In this document: positions 43,421-53,367 of the stretch, one piece after another | How positions within the stretch are numbered: the stretch's first letter is position 1 | Layout of the letters: every line of letters begins with the position of its first letter | Assembly: GCF_019656055.1 (NCBI RefSeq) | Contig: NZ_BPKY01000007.1 | Span: 122,328-186,327, forward strand | DNA: 64,000 bases | Source of the DNA: Leuconostoc miyukkimchii | Lineage (GTDB): Bacteria > Bacillota > Bacilli > Lactobacillales > Lactobacillaceae | Direction: 5' to 3' | Position numbers and translations under genes: made by a program | The notes under the pieces: generated by a model | Seen by the model: the letters and a program-made list of their open reading frames with translations, nothing else | The model's database searches: none | What the model was told of the DNA's origin: nothing

Positions 43421-44362
43421 TTATTTCGACAATCCTTCAGCAATTTTATCCAAATTCCACTTCATCATGCTGTAATAAGTATCCCCTTGGACACCCTTTT
43501 TCGCAAGTGAATCTGTGTAAATTTTAGAGTATATTGAGAGACCTGTCTCTTTTGAAACTTTCTCCATTGCTTTTGGTGAAACTGAACTTTCTAAGAATAA
43601 TGATTGTACCTCACTACCACGTATCTTAGCTAATACTTGTTTCATTTGTTCTGGTGTTCCTTGTGATTCTGTGTTAATTTCCCAAATAAATGCAGGTGTT
43701 ATATCATATGCAGCAGAAAAGTATTTAAATGCCCCTTCAGAAGTGACAAGAACTCTTTTATTTTCCGGAATACTCTTAAACTTTGTCTTTGCACCTTTAT
43801 CTAACTCAGTTAATTTAGCAACATATGCCTTGGTATTTTTTTCATAAGTACTACTGTTCTTTGGATCTTTATCGATTAAAACTTTTTCGATGTTTTTTAC
43901 ATACTTAATACCATTTTGAATATCAAGCCATGCATGTGGGTCCAATTCGTTTTCTTTTCCTGCATCAGTTAAATGCTTTGCTTCTACATTTTTTGAAACA
44001 GCATAAACTTCTTTATTATTTTTTTTACCAGCGTTTTGATACATTTTCTTAAACCAACCTGAACCACCTGTCTCTAGGTTCAAGCCATTATGAAACAAGA
44101 TATCAGCTTCTTGTGTTGCTGACACATCTTGAGGGCGTGGCTCGTATTCATGTGGATCCGTGCCACGTGGGACAATCGTGTGTAGATCAACTTTGTCTCC
44201 TGCAATCTCTTCAACCATATTACCAATAATTGAATTTGTTGCAATAACGTGCAATTTGTCATGTTGTGTGGTTTTACCACCTTTACTACCGTTAACAAAC
44301 CATAATACGCCCCCGATAATAACAGCTGCAGTAACTACGATAATACTCAAACGTTTAATCAT
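43421..44362 (-). CDS. Manganese ABC transporter substrate-binding protein (PsaA/MntA-like)
   Basis: 313 residues of cluster A-I metal binders. Ligand positions visible: His in GTDPHEYEP, His in DPHAWLD, Glu in TSEGAFKYFSAAYDI and Asp in IYTDSLAKKG. The Glu (instead of His) matches PsaA/MntC-type manganese binders rather than ZnuA. The N-terminus has a single hydrophobic helix (about 5-25) but no Cys, so no lipid anchor. Last gene of ATPase-permease-binding protein. Confidence 0.93.
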   Translation of the reverse strand: MIKRLSIIVVTAAVIIGGVLWFVNGSKGGKTTQHDKLHVIATNSIIGNMVEEIAGDKVDLHTIVPRGTDPHEYEPRPQDVSATQEADILFHNGLNLETGGSGWFKKMYQNAGKKNNKEVYAVSKNVEAKHLTDAGKENELDPHAWLDIQNGIKYVKNIEKVLIDKDPKNSSTYEKNTKAYVAKLTELDKGAKTKFKSIPENKRVLVTSEGAFKYFSAAYDITPAFIWEINTESQGTPEQMKQVLAKIRGSEVQSLFLESSVSPKAMEKVSKETGLSIYSKIYTDSLAKKGVQGDTYYSMMKWNLDKIAEGLSK

Positions 44363-44398
44363 TTTTTTCTCCGTCTATTTTTAACATTGAAACGCGAA

Positions 44399-45244
44399 TT
44401 AGCTTATTTTTTTCTTGAAAATAATGCCTTGTTTTGGTGAAAATAAGAAAGCCACACTAAAGAAAATTGCAGCTGTTAGAACAATAGCTGGACCTGATGC
44501 CCAGTTAAAGGTAAAGCTTAAATACAAGCCAATAACTGATGAAATAACAGAGAAAATTGCCGCAACAATCATCATGTGTGACAACCTATTGGTGAGTAAA
44601 TAGGCTGTTGCAGCAGGTGTAATTAGCATCGCCACAATTAATATGATACCTACTGTTTGCAAGGCCGTTACCGTCACAAGCGTCAACACAAGCATTAGTG
44701 AATAATGCATAACCTGTGTTTTCAAACCGTATGCTTTTGCAAATGTATTATCAAAGGATGTAATTAATAATTCTTTATAAAAAGTTACAACAAAAATCAA
44801 AACAACCGCTAGTACAATTGCTGTAGTTACTAAATCACTATCTGAAACTGCCAATACATTACCAAATAAGATATGGTGCAAATTCGTTGCTGATTCAGCT
44901 AGTGAAATCAAAATAAATCCGAGTGCAAAAAATGCAGAAAACACGATACCAATTGCTGTATCATTTTTTAGTTTTGATTTCATTGTCACTAAACCAATAA
45001 GTAACGATGCTAAAATTCCAAATATTGAGGCACCTACCAGTAAATTAATGCCTAATATATATGCCACAGCAACTCCTGGTAACACGGCATGGGAAATGGC
45101 ATCTCCCATTAATGACATACCTCTTAAAATAATAAATGATCCAATGATGCCGGACATAATTCCTACTAAGATTGAGGTAATTAGTGCTGTTTGTAAGAAA
45201 TTATATTGCATAAGACCATCAATAAACAATCCAATACTACGCAT
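44399..45244 (-). CDS. Manganese ABC transporter permease
   Basis: 281 residues from the ATG at 45244, which overlaps the ATPase stop by eight bases; the longer frame is an artefact. Family ABC-3 permease with about eight helices (GSFIILRGMSLMGDAISHAVLPGVA near residue 40 is the signature). Confidence 0.95.
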   Translation of the reverse strand: MRSIGLFIDGLMQYNFLQTALITSILVGIMSGIIGSFIILRGMSLMGDAISHAVLPGVAVAYILGINLLVGASIFGILASLLIGLVTMKSKLKNDTAIGIVFSAFFALGFILISLAESATNLHHILFGNVLAVSDSDLVTTAIVLAVVLIFVVTFYKELLITSFDNTFAKAYGLKTQVMHYSLMLVLTLVTVTALQTVGIILIVAMLITPAATAYLLTNRLSHMMIVAAIFSVISSVIGLYLSFTFNWASGPAIVLTAAIFFSVAFLFSPKQGIIFKKKIS

Positions 45245-45980
45245 TTTCTGGCTCCTTATCTGAGAATAATATCGTTGACAGATCACCACTAAAGGCCTTT
45301 GTAATATTTTCTTTTGTAAAGACTTCTGTCGTTGTGCCTGAAGCAACAATGCCACGATTAATGATCACCAAGTTGTCGAAATACTTGGTCACCTTGTTGA
45401 GGTCATGATGGACAACAATAATTGTCTTGCCTTCTGCTTGCCACCGTTTTAGAATTGACATAATTTCCGCCTCGGATTTCATATCAATACCAACAAATGG
45501 CTCATCTAAAATAATAACATCTGCTTTTTGAACAATTGCTCGTGCCACAAAGACACGTTGCAATTGCCCACCGGAAAGCTCACCAATTTGACGTTGCGAA
45601 AATTCTGACAAGTTAACATCAGCAAGCGCCTGGCTTGTTGCTTCTTTTTCTTTTGTACCAGGAATATTAAACAATCCCAAGTTGGGGTATGTTCCTGTCA
45701 TAACTGTATCAAACACATTGATTGGAAACGTCAAATCAAGTGCAGCACGTTGTTCAACATAAGCAATATTTTTCAATTGCTTAGATACTGGTTTATCATG
45801 CAAGGTGATCTCTCCACCTTGTTTATGAATCAACCCCAGTAAACCCTTAATCATGGTCGACTTACCGGCACCGTTTGGTCCGATAATACCAGTAATTTTT
45901 CCAGGTTCAAACGTGATTGATAGGTTCGTAAATATTGGTGATCCACTGTAGGCCACCGTCATATCTCGGACTTTTATCAT
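45237..45980 (-). CDS. Manganese ABC transporter ATP-binding protein
   Basis: 247 residues. Walker A GPNGAGKSTMIK (about 36), Q-loop YVEQRAALD, signature LSGGQLQRVFVARA, Walker B ADVIILDEPFVGID, H-loop VVHHDLN. AGGAG precedes the ATG. First gene of the manganese ABC operon. Confidence 0.96.
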   Translation of the reverse strand: MIKVRDMTVAYSGSPIFTNLSITFEPGKITGIIGPNGAGKSTMIKGLLGLIHKQGGEITLHDKPVSKQLKNIAYVEQRAALDLTFPINVFDTVMTGTYPNLGLFNIPGTKEKEATSQALADVNLSEFSQRQIGELSGGQLQRVFVARAIVQKADVIILDEPFVGIDMKSEAEIMSILKRWQAEGKTIIVVHHDLNKVTKYFDNLVIINRGIVASGTTTEVFTKENITKAFSGDLSTILFSDKEPENA

Positions 45981-46383
45981 TGTTCGTACTCTCCTAATGC
46001 TATCGACATTATCTCGAGTGTAAACTTTTAAATTTAGAATGCTTCAGCCAAAAAACTTTCAAGCACGCAAAAACGGCGCGTTTAAAATCTACAGTCGAAA
46101 TAAGTGCGTCGAAACATTTTTTATTTTTTAATTGATGAACTATCATCTGGTTGCTTCTTGGCTGACACAACTAGATGATAATTCTCAATATAGGTTTATA
46201 TTATCATATCCTTTTCTTAATGGCTATACTTATGTCTTATGTTAGAATGATTCCATTTCCAAATACATAACTACCCAACTAACCAAAATATTTTACAATC
46301 ATATAAAAAATAATACATTAAAAAAGATAACAACTACAAACGTTATTATCTTAGAAACCTGATTGCTTAAGTGCTTTTTATTC
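45981..46383 (-). other. 403-base gap upstream of the manganese ABC operon
   Basis: No gene seen. Contains a 12-base-pair inverted repeat (ATCATCTGGTTG / CAACTAGATGAT, 46143-46178, with a G.T pair on the plus strand) and a direct repeat TTTCGAC near 46095-46115. No recognisable MntR or PsaR operator and no clear promoter could be called. Confidence 0.4.
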
Positions 46384-47088
46384 TCATACTTGTAATTCAT
46401 TAAAAAAAGTCGTAGCATCCCCGATAATTTGATTAATCTCAAACGGTGTTTCAATCAGTTCAAGGTTAATTGACATTATTGTGGCGTCTTTTTGAGCATA
46501 ATTTAATAAACCAGCAAATGGATATACTTGAAAACTTGTACCAACAATCACAATTAAATCAGCCTCATGCACCCAACTAACAGATTTATTCACCTCAAAT
46601 GGTGTTTCTTCATAAAATGTAATACGTGGTCGCAACAATTCACCATCTGAGCGTCGCATACTTTTTAAATAATCTGATACAGCAGCTTTTTGATGATCAC
46701 TTGGGGCGTAAACATCGTACAAGTTACCATGAAATTGAATTAAGCGCTCAGAAATTGTGTTTGCCTTCACATGTAAATCATCAACATTTTGTGTAATAAT
46801 TTTTGCTTTCTGATTTTGTGTTAACTTGGCCATTTTTTCATGAATAACATTTGGTAATGCGTCAGGAAAGTACATGTTATCAATCATAAATTGATATTGT
46901 TTCTCTGGTTCATTGTGAAAAGCAGTTGCCGATAATAAATATTCTGGCCGTAGGTTAATACCGTTGTATATGCCATTCTTTGAGCGATAATCAGGTATAC
47001 CAGAAGGTGTCGAAATACCAGCGCCAGTCATAAAAACAATATTCTTGGCTAAATTAAATTGCTGTTGAATCTCTGCTGTGACAATCAT
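46384..47088 (-). CDS. Sir2-family NAD-dependent protein deacylase lacking the zinc ribbon
   Basis: 234 residues from the ATG at 47088. GAGISTPSGIPDYRS (about 21-35), TQNVDDLH (about 99) and FHGN (about 118) show a functional NAD site. The segment that in most sirtuins has two CxxC pairs, between HGN and RPRITFYEE, contains no Cys, so the structural zinc is missing. It overlaps or abuts the preceding gene's end (17-base gap). Target unknown. Confidence 0.92.
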   Translation of the reverse strand: MIVTAEIQQQFNLAKNIVFMTGAGISTPSGIPDYRSKNGIYNGINLRPEYLLSATAFHNEPEKQYQFMIDNMYFPDALPNVIHEKMAKLTQNQKAKIITQNVDDLHVKANTISERLIQFHGNLYDVYAPSDHQKAAVSDYLKSMRRSDGELLRPRITFYEETPFEVNKSVSWVHEADLIVIVGTSFQVYPFAGLLNYAQKDATIMSINLELIETPFEINQIIGDATTFFNELQV

Positions 47089-47104
47089 TTTTGAACGCTT
47101 TCTT

Positions 47105-48046
47105 TTAAACACGGTGAATATATGGTAAAGCAAGTTGTTTAAATAAATCACTCACTTTCATACGATACAGTGCTTTAAAAAAGTCCGCTGAATCTTGATC
47201 ATCTGGCTTGGTAATGACAAAACTATTTTGAGAATCTACTTGTCCTAATCCTACATATGCTGTTTTTTGTGTTTGAAAATCTGTCATTTCAGAATGATAA
47301 ATAGTAAATACCTGACTTACTGGTAAATCTAATTGACGTTTAGAAAGGACACTCGTTAATGTCACATATTCTTTTGCATTAACCGTTGGCTTGCCCCACG
47401 CTGTTAATACTTCATCAACACCAGTAAACAGCATAGTTATTTGACGTCGAATGTGTCTTGGTTGTGTCAAATCAGCAGCTAAAATTGGTGCTACTAGTTT
47501 TTTGGCTGCTGTGTATGCCAACGGATACAACGTCCCTAATTCAGCAAAATCAGCCCCACTTGCATCAGCAAATATCAATGCATCAAGGATCATTAAAAGA
47601 CGCCATAAGCTTTCATCGTCTAATTCACCATTCTCAGGTGTTAATTCAGATTTAACACCTGCTAAATAAGCCAATCTTGTTTCTGATGTTATGATTTCTT
47701 GTTTCTCTAACTCATGATAAGTAATTGCATGTACCACTGTTCGATGCATTCGTGTTGCAATTTGAATCAACTGTTGGTCTAATTCGTCATTTTTAAACGT
47801 CAATGCAAAAAAGACCTGCGGTACCACACCATTTAGCGTTAGTAATATCTTTAATAATTCATTACCAAACAAGAAATCAGATTCAGTTCTATCATCTAAG
47901 GCAATAAGCAGACGACTCCCTAATACTTCTTGTGTCATACGATCAATATGTAATTCACCAGTAGCATCACCTGATGCACGAGTCATGACAGTTCCTGGAT
48001 AAACCTCATTTACGGCATCTAACAACGTTTTAATTTTTGGATTCAT
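47105..48046 (-). CDS. IpaB/EvcA-like protein of the mevalonate neighbourhood
   Basis: 313 residues, no membrane segment, no catalytic motif recognised. It begins MNPKIKTLLDAVNEVYPG and has helical content (LLKILLTLNGVVPQVFFALTF). I recall proteins annotated IpaB/EvcA next to HMG-CoA reductase in lactobacilli; this is memory, not a search. Its start overlaps the mvaA stop by 17 bases, so the two are coupled. Function unknown. Confidence 0.6.
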   Translation of the reverse strand: MNPKIKTLLDAVNEVYPGTVMTRASGDATGELHIDRMTQEVLGSRLLIALDDRTESDFLFGNELLKILLTLNGVVPQVFFALTFKNDELDQQLIQIATRMHRTVVHAITYHELEKQEIITSETRLAYLAGVKSELTPENGELDDESLWRLLMILDALIFADASGADFAELGTLYPLAYTAAKKLVAPILAADLTQPRHIRRQITMLFTGVDEVLTAWGKPTVNAKEYVTLTSVLSKRQLDLPVSQVFTIYHSEMTDFQTQKTAYVGLGQVDSQNSFVITKPDDQDSADFFKALYRMKVSDLFKQLALPYIHRV

Positions 48047-49256
48047 CTCTCATCTCCATTAATATTTTTTTCGCAATTTCTGTATCTACTTGTTTCAATG
48101 CCCGCAACTTTGTAACAAGTGTTTGTACTTCTGCAATCGTTGCACCAACCTGTATAGCTAGTGCACGATATTGCATTTTCATGTGTCCTTGTTGAATGCC
48201 ACCAGCAACAATCGCCTTCAATGCTGCTAAATTTTGTGCCAATCCAACTGCTAAAATAATCCCCCGTAGTTGATCCGCTGTTTCCACAGCCATCATGCGC
48301 AATGCCCTTTGGGCCTGTGGCATTGCTGAAATAGCACCACCTACTGTGCCAACAGATATTGGTAAAGTTAACTCACCTTGGAGATAGTCATTTTTAATCG
48401 ACCATGTTGTCAATGATTGATATTGTCCATTATGACTAGCATATGCGTGCCCGCTTGCTTCAACAGCACGCCAATCATTTCCGGTTGCCATGACAACTGC
48501 ACTCAAACCATTAAATAACCCTTTATTTTCTGTTGTCGCGCGATATATATCATGTTTAGAAAATTTACTGAGTGACACAATCTTCTCAGCAACTTGTTGA
48601 CCCCCAACATTTGCAAATGGTACACGTCCAGTAACCGTCACCAATTGATCGATTGCGTAATTGCTTAATATTGCACCAATAAATTGATTCTTAAAATCAG
48701 AAAAAATAGTAGTTTCTGCTTCTAAAATGGTATTAACAATATTAGCTCCCATCGCATCCTTTGTATCAATGGTAAAATCAACACTGACATCAGAATCAGT
48801 AATTCTTCGTGTCACAACTGAAAGTAATCCACCACCGCGTTTGTATATTGATGGTTTTGACTGTTTAGCACACTCAAACAATATTTTTTGATGTGTCAAA
48901 ACAAATTGGTTAATTGTATCAAAATCAATATTAGTGAATAATAGTTGTCCTGTTAACGCTGAACGTTTTGGTAAAACAACTTGAACACCACCACCAGCAT
49001 TTAGCATTTTTGCCCCATTATTTGCTGCAGCAATAACACTTGGCTCCTCAATAGCCATTGGAACTGAAACTTGGTGACCGTTGACAATAATATCTTGCAA
49101 TATGCCCATAGGTAGACGAAAATCAGTAATATAATTTTCAACGATTTGAGTATTATTGTCACTTTGATTATCATGCCAGGCACTCTTATCTTGATCAGAT
49201 AATTGCAATAACGCCAGACGTTCATCTGGGGATAGTTCATAATATTTTTTAGCCAT
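48030..49256 (-). CDS. mvaA: Hydroxymethylglutaryl-CoA reductase (class II)
   Basis: Makes mevalonate, the precursor of isoprenoids including undecaprenyl phosphate. 408 residues with ENKGLFNG (substrate Glu), DAMGANIVN (about 168), GTVGGAISAMPQAQRAL (about 300) and the TLPISVGTVGG part typical of bacterial class II enzymes. It overlaps the Ppx gene by eight bases. Confidence 0.95.
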   Translation of the reverse strand: MAKKYYELSPDERLALLQLSDQDKSAWHDNQSDNNTQIVENYITDFRLPMGILQDIIVNGHQVSVPMAIEEPSVIAAANNGAKMLNAGGGVQVVLPKRSALTGQLLFTNIDFDTINQFVLTHQKILFECAKQSKPSIYKRGGGLLSVVTRRITDSDVSVDFTIDTKDAMGANIVNTILEAETTIFSDFKNQFIGAILSNYAIDQLVTVTGRVPFANVGGQQVAEKIVSLSKFSKHDIYRATTENKGLFNGLSAVVMATGNDWRAVEASGHAYASHNGQYQSLTTWSIKNDYLQGELTLPISVGTVGGAISAMPQAQRALRMMAVETADQLRGIILAVGLAQNLAALKAIVAGGIQQGHMKMQYRALAIQVGATIAEVQTLVTKLRALKQVDTEIAKKILMEMRDESKN

Positions 49257-50169
49257 TGTTTTTTATCGTTTCAGCAATTAAGCCTTCACGTACACCGCTT
49301 TCTGAAAAAATAACTTTTGGTGCATGAATATGCGCCATTAAATTTAATAGGGGCAGCAAACCACTAATGATAATATCTGCACGTGACACCTCTAGCCCAG
49401 CAATGTTTTCACGTTCAGATCGTGTCATATATCGAATTTTGTCAAAGATAGTAGTTACGCCTGCAGCTGTCATATTAAATCCATGAAAGTTGTTCACCAC
49501 TGATTCTCCAAGAGATGTTCTTCCCATACGAGCTAATGAACGGTTTGCACCACCAAGTAATATGACTGGCAAATTTCTTTGTTCTGATAACCAAGATAGC
49601 GTCCGAAACTGTTCTGAAATACTTTCACATGCTAAATGAATATCATGTTGATTGATATCATTTGCTAAGTTGAATCGTTCTGATAAAGTTACTGCTCCAA
49701 ATGGTAGACTTGCAGCAGCAATATTTTTACCTTCTTTTACAACAATGACTTCAACCGATGCACCACCGGTATCTAAAATGACCGCATTGGTAACTGGTAG
49801 CGTAGCAACGACACCCAGATAGTCATAGTATGCTTCTTCAGTGCCCGTTAATACCTGAAATACGATACCTGTTTCTGATTCCACTCGTGATAAGAACGCA
49901 CTCTGATTGTGAGCCATTCGCACAGCAGCAGTGGTAATCGCCCGCACTTCTGGTTCAAATTCAGCGTACTTCGTTTGAAAATATTTTAACGCCGCAATTG
50001 TACGATCCATGGGTTCTTCTTTTAAAATACGCTCTGGTCCCATGTTTTGTGCAATGCGTGTATCTTGTTTTTCACGGACTATCTCCGTGTATGTGCCGTC
50101 ATCGTGTAATTCTTCCACTACCATACGAGCAGAATTACTACCGAGATCGACAATTGCTAAATAGCTCAT
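49249..50169 (-). CDS. Ppx/GppA-family phosphatase
   Basis: 306 residues: DLGSNSARMVV (phosphate-1 loop, 8-18), AVRMAHN, VILDTGGASVEV (about 140) and ILLGGANRS. Exopolyphosphatase or guanosine pentaphosphate hydrolase; short single-domain form. First gene of ppx-mvaA-IpaB-like-sir2, joined by overlaps. An extended -10 (TGATATACT, 50201-50209) lies upstream. Confidence 0.9.
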   Translation of the reverse strand: MSYLAIVDLGSNSARMVVEELHDDGTYTEIVREKQDTRIAQNMGPERILKEEPMDRTIAALKYFQTKYAEFEPEVRAITTAAVRMAHNQSAFLSRVESETGIVFQVLTGTEEAYYDYLGVVATLPVTNAVILDTGGASVEVIVVKEGKNIAAASLPFGAVTLSERFNLANDINQHDIHLACESISEQFRTLSWLSEQRNLPVILLGGANRSLARMGRTSLGESVVNNFHGFNMTAAGVTTIFDKIRYMTRSERENIAGLEVSRADIIISGLLPLLNLMAHIHAPKVIFSESGVREGLIAETIKNNG

Positions 50170-50207
50170 GTTGTCATCCTAGGCATTATTTATTACTTAC
50201 AGTATAT

Positions 50208-50231
50208 CAAAAAAAGCCCCTACACGGGCAT
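50208..50231 (-). terminator. Possible weak terminator upstream of the ppx promoter
   Basis: Minus strand GCCC / GGGGC with a short loop and seven Ts; would stop read-through into ppx. Confidence 0.35.
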
Positions 50232-50238
50232 TTAAACA

Positions 50239-50247
50239 TGTTACAAT
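50239..50247 (+). promoter_or_regulatory. Extended -10 for a leaderless ybaN transcript
   Basis: TGT plus TACAAT (50242-50247), six bases before the second ATG (50254). The first ATG (50248) would touch the -10 and could not be transcribed from this promoter. Confidence 0.45.
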
Positions 50248-50253
50248 ATGGTT

Positions 50254-50667
50254 ATGAAAATATTTTACACGCTACTTGGTCTCATAACTTTCACAATTGG
50301 TACTATCGCAATCTGGATCCCTGGATTACCAACCACGGGTTTTTATGTTTTAACTGCTATTTTGTGGTCAAAATCATCACAACGTCTCGAAAATTGGCTC
50401 CAACAAAACCGTTATTATATAAAATATGTTGACGAAGCTGTTTTTAATCGTAAATTACGATTACGTGGTCGACTCGTAATTTATGCTGTTACGGCAGCCA
50501 TGATGAGTGTGCCCTTTTTTACAACCGATATGTTGTGGTTAAAATTCATATTACCTTTTACATCCCTATCACAAATATTAGCTATGGAAAGTTACTACCG
50601 TGGTTATTTATGGTTTGATGGTATACCTTTTACACAAAGTATGAAGCGTTCGAACTCAAGAAATTGA
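50254..50667 (+). CDS. ybaN: DUF454 (YbaN) family membrane protein
   Basis: 137 residues; start at 50254 chosen from promoter position (see above) because neither ATG has a ribosome binding site. Typical DUF454: GTIAIWIPGLPTTGFYVLTAILWSKSS (about 14-40) and RLENWLQQNRYY, then two further helices. Three to four membrane segments; function unknown. Monocistronic. Confidence 0.85.
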   Translation: MKIFYTLLGLITFTIGTIAIWIPGLPTTGFYVLTAILWSKSSQRLENWLQQNRYYIKYVDEAVFNRKLRLRGRLVIYAVTAAMMSVPFFTTDMLWLKFILPFTSLSQILAMESYYRGYLWFDGIPFTQSMKRSNSRN

Positions 50668-50684
50668 ATTCGAACGCTTTTTTA
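50642..50684 (+). terminator. Terminator of ybaN
   Basis: AAGCGTTCGAA / TTCGAACGCTT followed by TTTTTT; overlaps the last codons. Confidence 0.8.
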
Positions 50685-50743
50685 TTATTTAGGTCAACAA
50701 AGTCATCCGCATTAATATTGACTCATATGCTATCCACTTCATA

Positions 50744-50775
50744 CAAAAAGCCAATTAAAAAGTAATTGGCTTTTT
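50744..50775. terminator. Terminator of the LCP gene
   Basis: AAAAAGCCAATT / AATTGGCTTTTTT with a seven-base loop, 18 bases after the minus-strand stop. Confidence 0.8.
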
Positions 50776-50792
50776 TGCAAAACAAACTGTGA

Positions 50793-51947
50793 CTATTGTG
50801 GATCTAAAGTTTCATTAATTGTATTTAAATTAGTTTCCGCAATACCATAAAATTCTGACGGTACTGGACCACCAAATTGTGTCCCAGTTTTTTTGTTTGA
50901 TAAATCTAATGATTGTCGTAATTTATTTGTCACACGTTGCTTTTCTGTTTCTGGGACCATTTGATAGCTTATCCCATCATACATATCGCCAACTCCATGT
51001 AAATAATCAGCATTTTGTCCCTTTGCAGCAGACATATACTTTTTAACGACATTTACCATATCATTATAACTTAAATCCGTTTCAACATTTTTGGATATTG
51101 ACGCCATAAATTTCGAATTGAAAAGCGTGGATACACTCGCTGATTTCTTAAGTAACGCTTTTAAAACTAACCGTTGTCGAAGTTGTCGTCCGTAATCTCC
51201 TTGAGGGTCATCATAACGCATACGTGAAAACGATAGTGCCGCATTACCATTCATTGTTTCAAACTTTTTGAAGTTTTTGCCATCTTTTGCGTATTGAAAT
51301 GCTTCTTGGTCCTTAACAAATTTATATGTTGCCGGCGATTGATCTTCATCAGGAGTATATGTGAACGTCAGTGGCGATGCAACTTTGACACCGCCAACTT
51401 GATCAATCAACTTCTCTAACCCACCCATGTTAGCCAAAACATAAAAATCAATTGGTACATTTAAATAATTTTGTAGCGTCATCATTGTAGCGCCCACACC
51501 AGCAATAGGAAATGCTGCGTTTAATTTTTGGGGGAATGTATTTTCAGCACCTGAAATAGCCATCATAATATCACGTGGAATGGACATCATTGTCGTTGTT
51601 TTCGATTTAGGATTGATTGTAATTAACATCATAGAGTCTGTTAAACCAGTCCGGTCTCGCGACAATGCACCAGTATCTGTACCCAAAACTAGTACAGAAA
51701 AAGGTTTGCCCTCTTTCACAACTTGTCGTACATCACGGGCTTTGGTAACATTTGCACTACGTTGCATAGTATCTACAGATTTATGTACATTATGCAATGC
51801 TCTAGCAAAAATAATACCGCCAGCAGCGACAACTACAACAATTATTAAAACGATCCAACGCCATAATTTTCGCGATTTACGCGGTACTTTTGGCGTTTTT
51901 GGGGTTTGCTCGCGTCGTTTAGCACGACTCATATCTTGGTTATCCAT
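50793..51947 (-). CDS. LytR-CpsA-Psr (LCP) family wall-polymer ligase
   Basis: Attaches wall teichoic acid or capsule polymers to peptidoglycan. 384 residues: basic tail, one membrane helix (about 27-49), accessory segment, and the LCP domain with SVLVLGTDTGALSRDRTGLTDSMMLIT (about 83-109; Asp and Arg ligands) and MSIPRDIMM. AGGAG precedes the ATG. Monocistronic. Confidence 0.95.
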   Translation of the reverse strand: MDNQDMSRAKRREQTPKTPKVPRKSRKLWRWIVLIIVVVVAAGGIIFARALHNVHKSVDTMQRSANVTKARDVRQVVKEGKPFSVLVLGTDTGALSRDRTGLTDSMMLITINPKSKTTTMMSIPRDIMMAISGAENTFPQKLNAAFPIAGVGATMMTLQNYLNVPIDFYVLANMGGLEKLIDQVGGVKVASPLTFTYTPDEDQSPATYKFVKDQEAFQYAKDGKNFKKFETMNGNAALSFSRMRYDDPQGDYGRQLRQRLVLKALLKKSASVSTLFNSKFMASISKNVETDLSYNDMVNVVKKYMSAAKGQNADYLHGVGDMYDGISYQMVPETEKQRVTNKLRQSLDLSNKKTGTQFGGPVPSEFYGIAETNLNTINETLDPQ

Positions 51948-52080
51948 GATTACTCCTGTTCAATATTAAATATTATACCATTAAAAATTAAACGGGATAC
52001 TACGTTTCAATCAAATAATATATAGCTAATACACCATTTCAAAATTGCACTTTATCAAAATGATGTCTAGAAAAGCTTAT

Positions 52081-53334
52081 TTACTTTCTGCCAATGACTT
52101 TTTTCAAAAGTCGATAAACTTTATATTTAATCGGTTGAATTGGTAATATAAAACTGCCAACTAATTGGCGTGCTTCACCCTCAAATGCTGTTTTAAAACC
52201 GAGTACGCCATCCGATCCATCAAAACGTCCAGAAATACCATAAAAATTATATGACTTTATACCACTAGATACCGCTTGTTGAATCATTGCATCTTGAATT
52301 TGATATGGTCCGTAATAATCCTTATACATTTCATACGTGCCAGAATAGAGATATGTCATTTCTTGTGGTTGCTGAATAAATAGCGCCCCAGCAACAACTA
52401 CAATTTTTTTACCAGCTGCAGCCATTTGCTCCTCAGCACTGTTAACACGCTTAATATGATGCTGTTTCTGATCATCAAATTCATTAAATTGGCGTTTGAA
52501 TTTCTCTTGATTTGGATACTTATTAATTTTATTTTGAATGTTAAGTAATTTTTGATTCAGCGCGTCAATTTTTTGATTTTCTGAGGTAATATACGTTTCA
52601 AAATTTAATTCAGCAAAAACAAATTTTGCATTATCACCATAGGTATCATACAAAAGTTCATAAAACGATAAATCTTTATCATGATAGTGCAATCGATCTG
52701 CTGTTTTTTGTGTTAAATTTTTAAACTCAGGCAGATCTTCTCGAGATAATTGTCGTAGCTTAATGCCAAACTGTTGATTTTTTTTAAGATAATATTGTAC
52801 ATTTTTACCATAAGATTTTCGAATGTCAGTCAAATCATTTAAATCTGACAAATTTTTGACATACTCCCAACTTGGTGATCCAGTTGTTGACATACCAAAC
52901 TCAAAGGGTTGATGTTCAAGCCCATGTAATTTCATTGCTGCCAAGAAAGCATCGTTTGAATTTTCTATTAAATTACCTTTATCATCTGTTTTGGCATAAG
53001 TGATGTTTGGTTCCCATTGCATATAAAGTACGCCATGCTTACGTGCAAATTTGCGCACTTCTCGAATAAAAAAAGATAACAACACGGTATTACTAAAATC
53101 TATTAATGGCCCACGATCAAACAAAAACACAGATCCTAATCGTGTCATTTCAGTCATTACTAGTGAAGCAGCGACTATGACATTATCATCTTTTACACCA
53201 AGTAAATACGGTGTGTGATTACGTTTGATAAGTAAATTGTACTGCTCAATTGATTGTGTATATGTTCCCAAAATATGCTGAGACTCAAACTGTGCATATT
53301 CTTCTGCAGATAATTCAGTAAAATATAACGTCAT
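52081..53334 (-). CDS. FemX/MurM-like aminoacyltransferase
   Basis: 417 residues of the FemABX family: two GNAT-like domains around a coiled-coil arm (about 225-300, MNSITQ-type helices such as KIDALNQKLLNIQNKINKY). It would transfer amino acids from aminoacyl-tRNA to the lipid II stem peptide for the interpeptide bridge. C-terminal YNFYGISGRFDGSDGVLGFKTAF is the family's signature. Located among wall genes. Confidence 0.92.
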   Translation of the reverse strand: MTLYFTELSAEEYAQFESQHILGTYTQSIEQYNLLIKRNHTPYLLGVKDDNVIVAASLVMTEMTRLGSVFLFDRGPLIDFSNTVLLSFFIREVRKFARKHGVLYMQWEPNITYAKTDDKGNLIENSNDAFLAAMKLHGLEHQPFEFGMSTTGSPSWEYVKNLSDLNDLTDIRKSYGKNVQYYLKKNQQFGIKLRQLSREDLPEFKNLTQKTADRLHYHDKDLSFYELLYDTYGDNAKFVFAELNFETYITSENQKIDALNQKLLNIQNKINKYPNQEKFKRQFNEFDDQKQHHIKRVNSAEEQMAAAGKKIVVVAGALFIQQPQEMTYLYSGTYEMYKDYYGPYQIQDAMIQQAVSSGIKSYNFYGISGRFDGSDGVLGFKTAFEGEARQLVGSFILPIQPIKYKVYRLLKKVIGRK

Positions 53335-53367
53335 GACATTAGTTTCCTCTATCTACTATTATACAAA

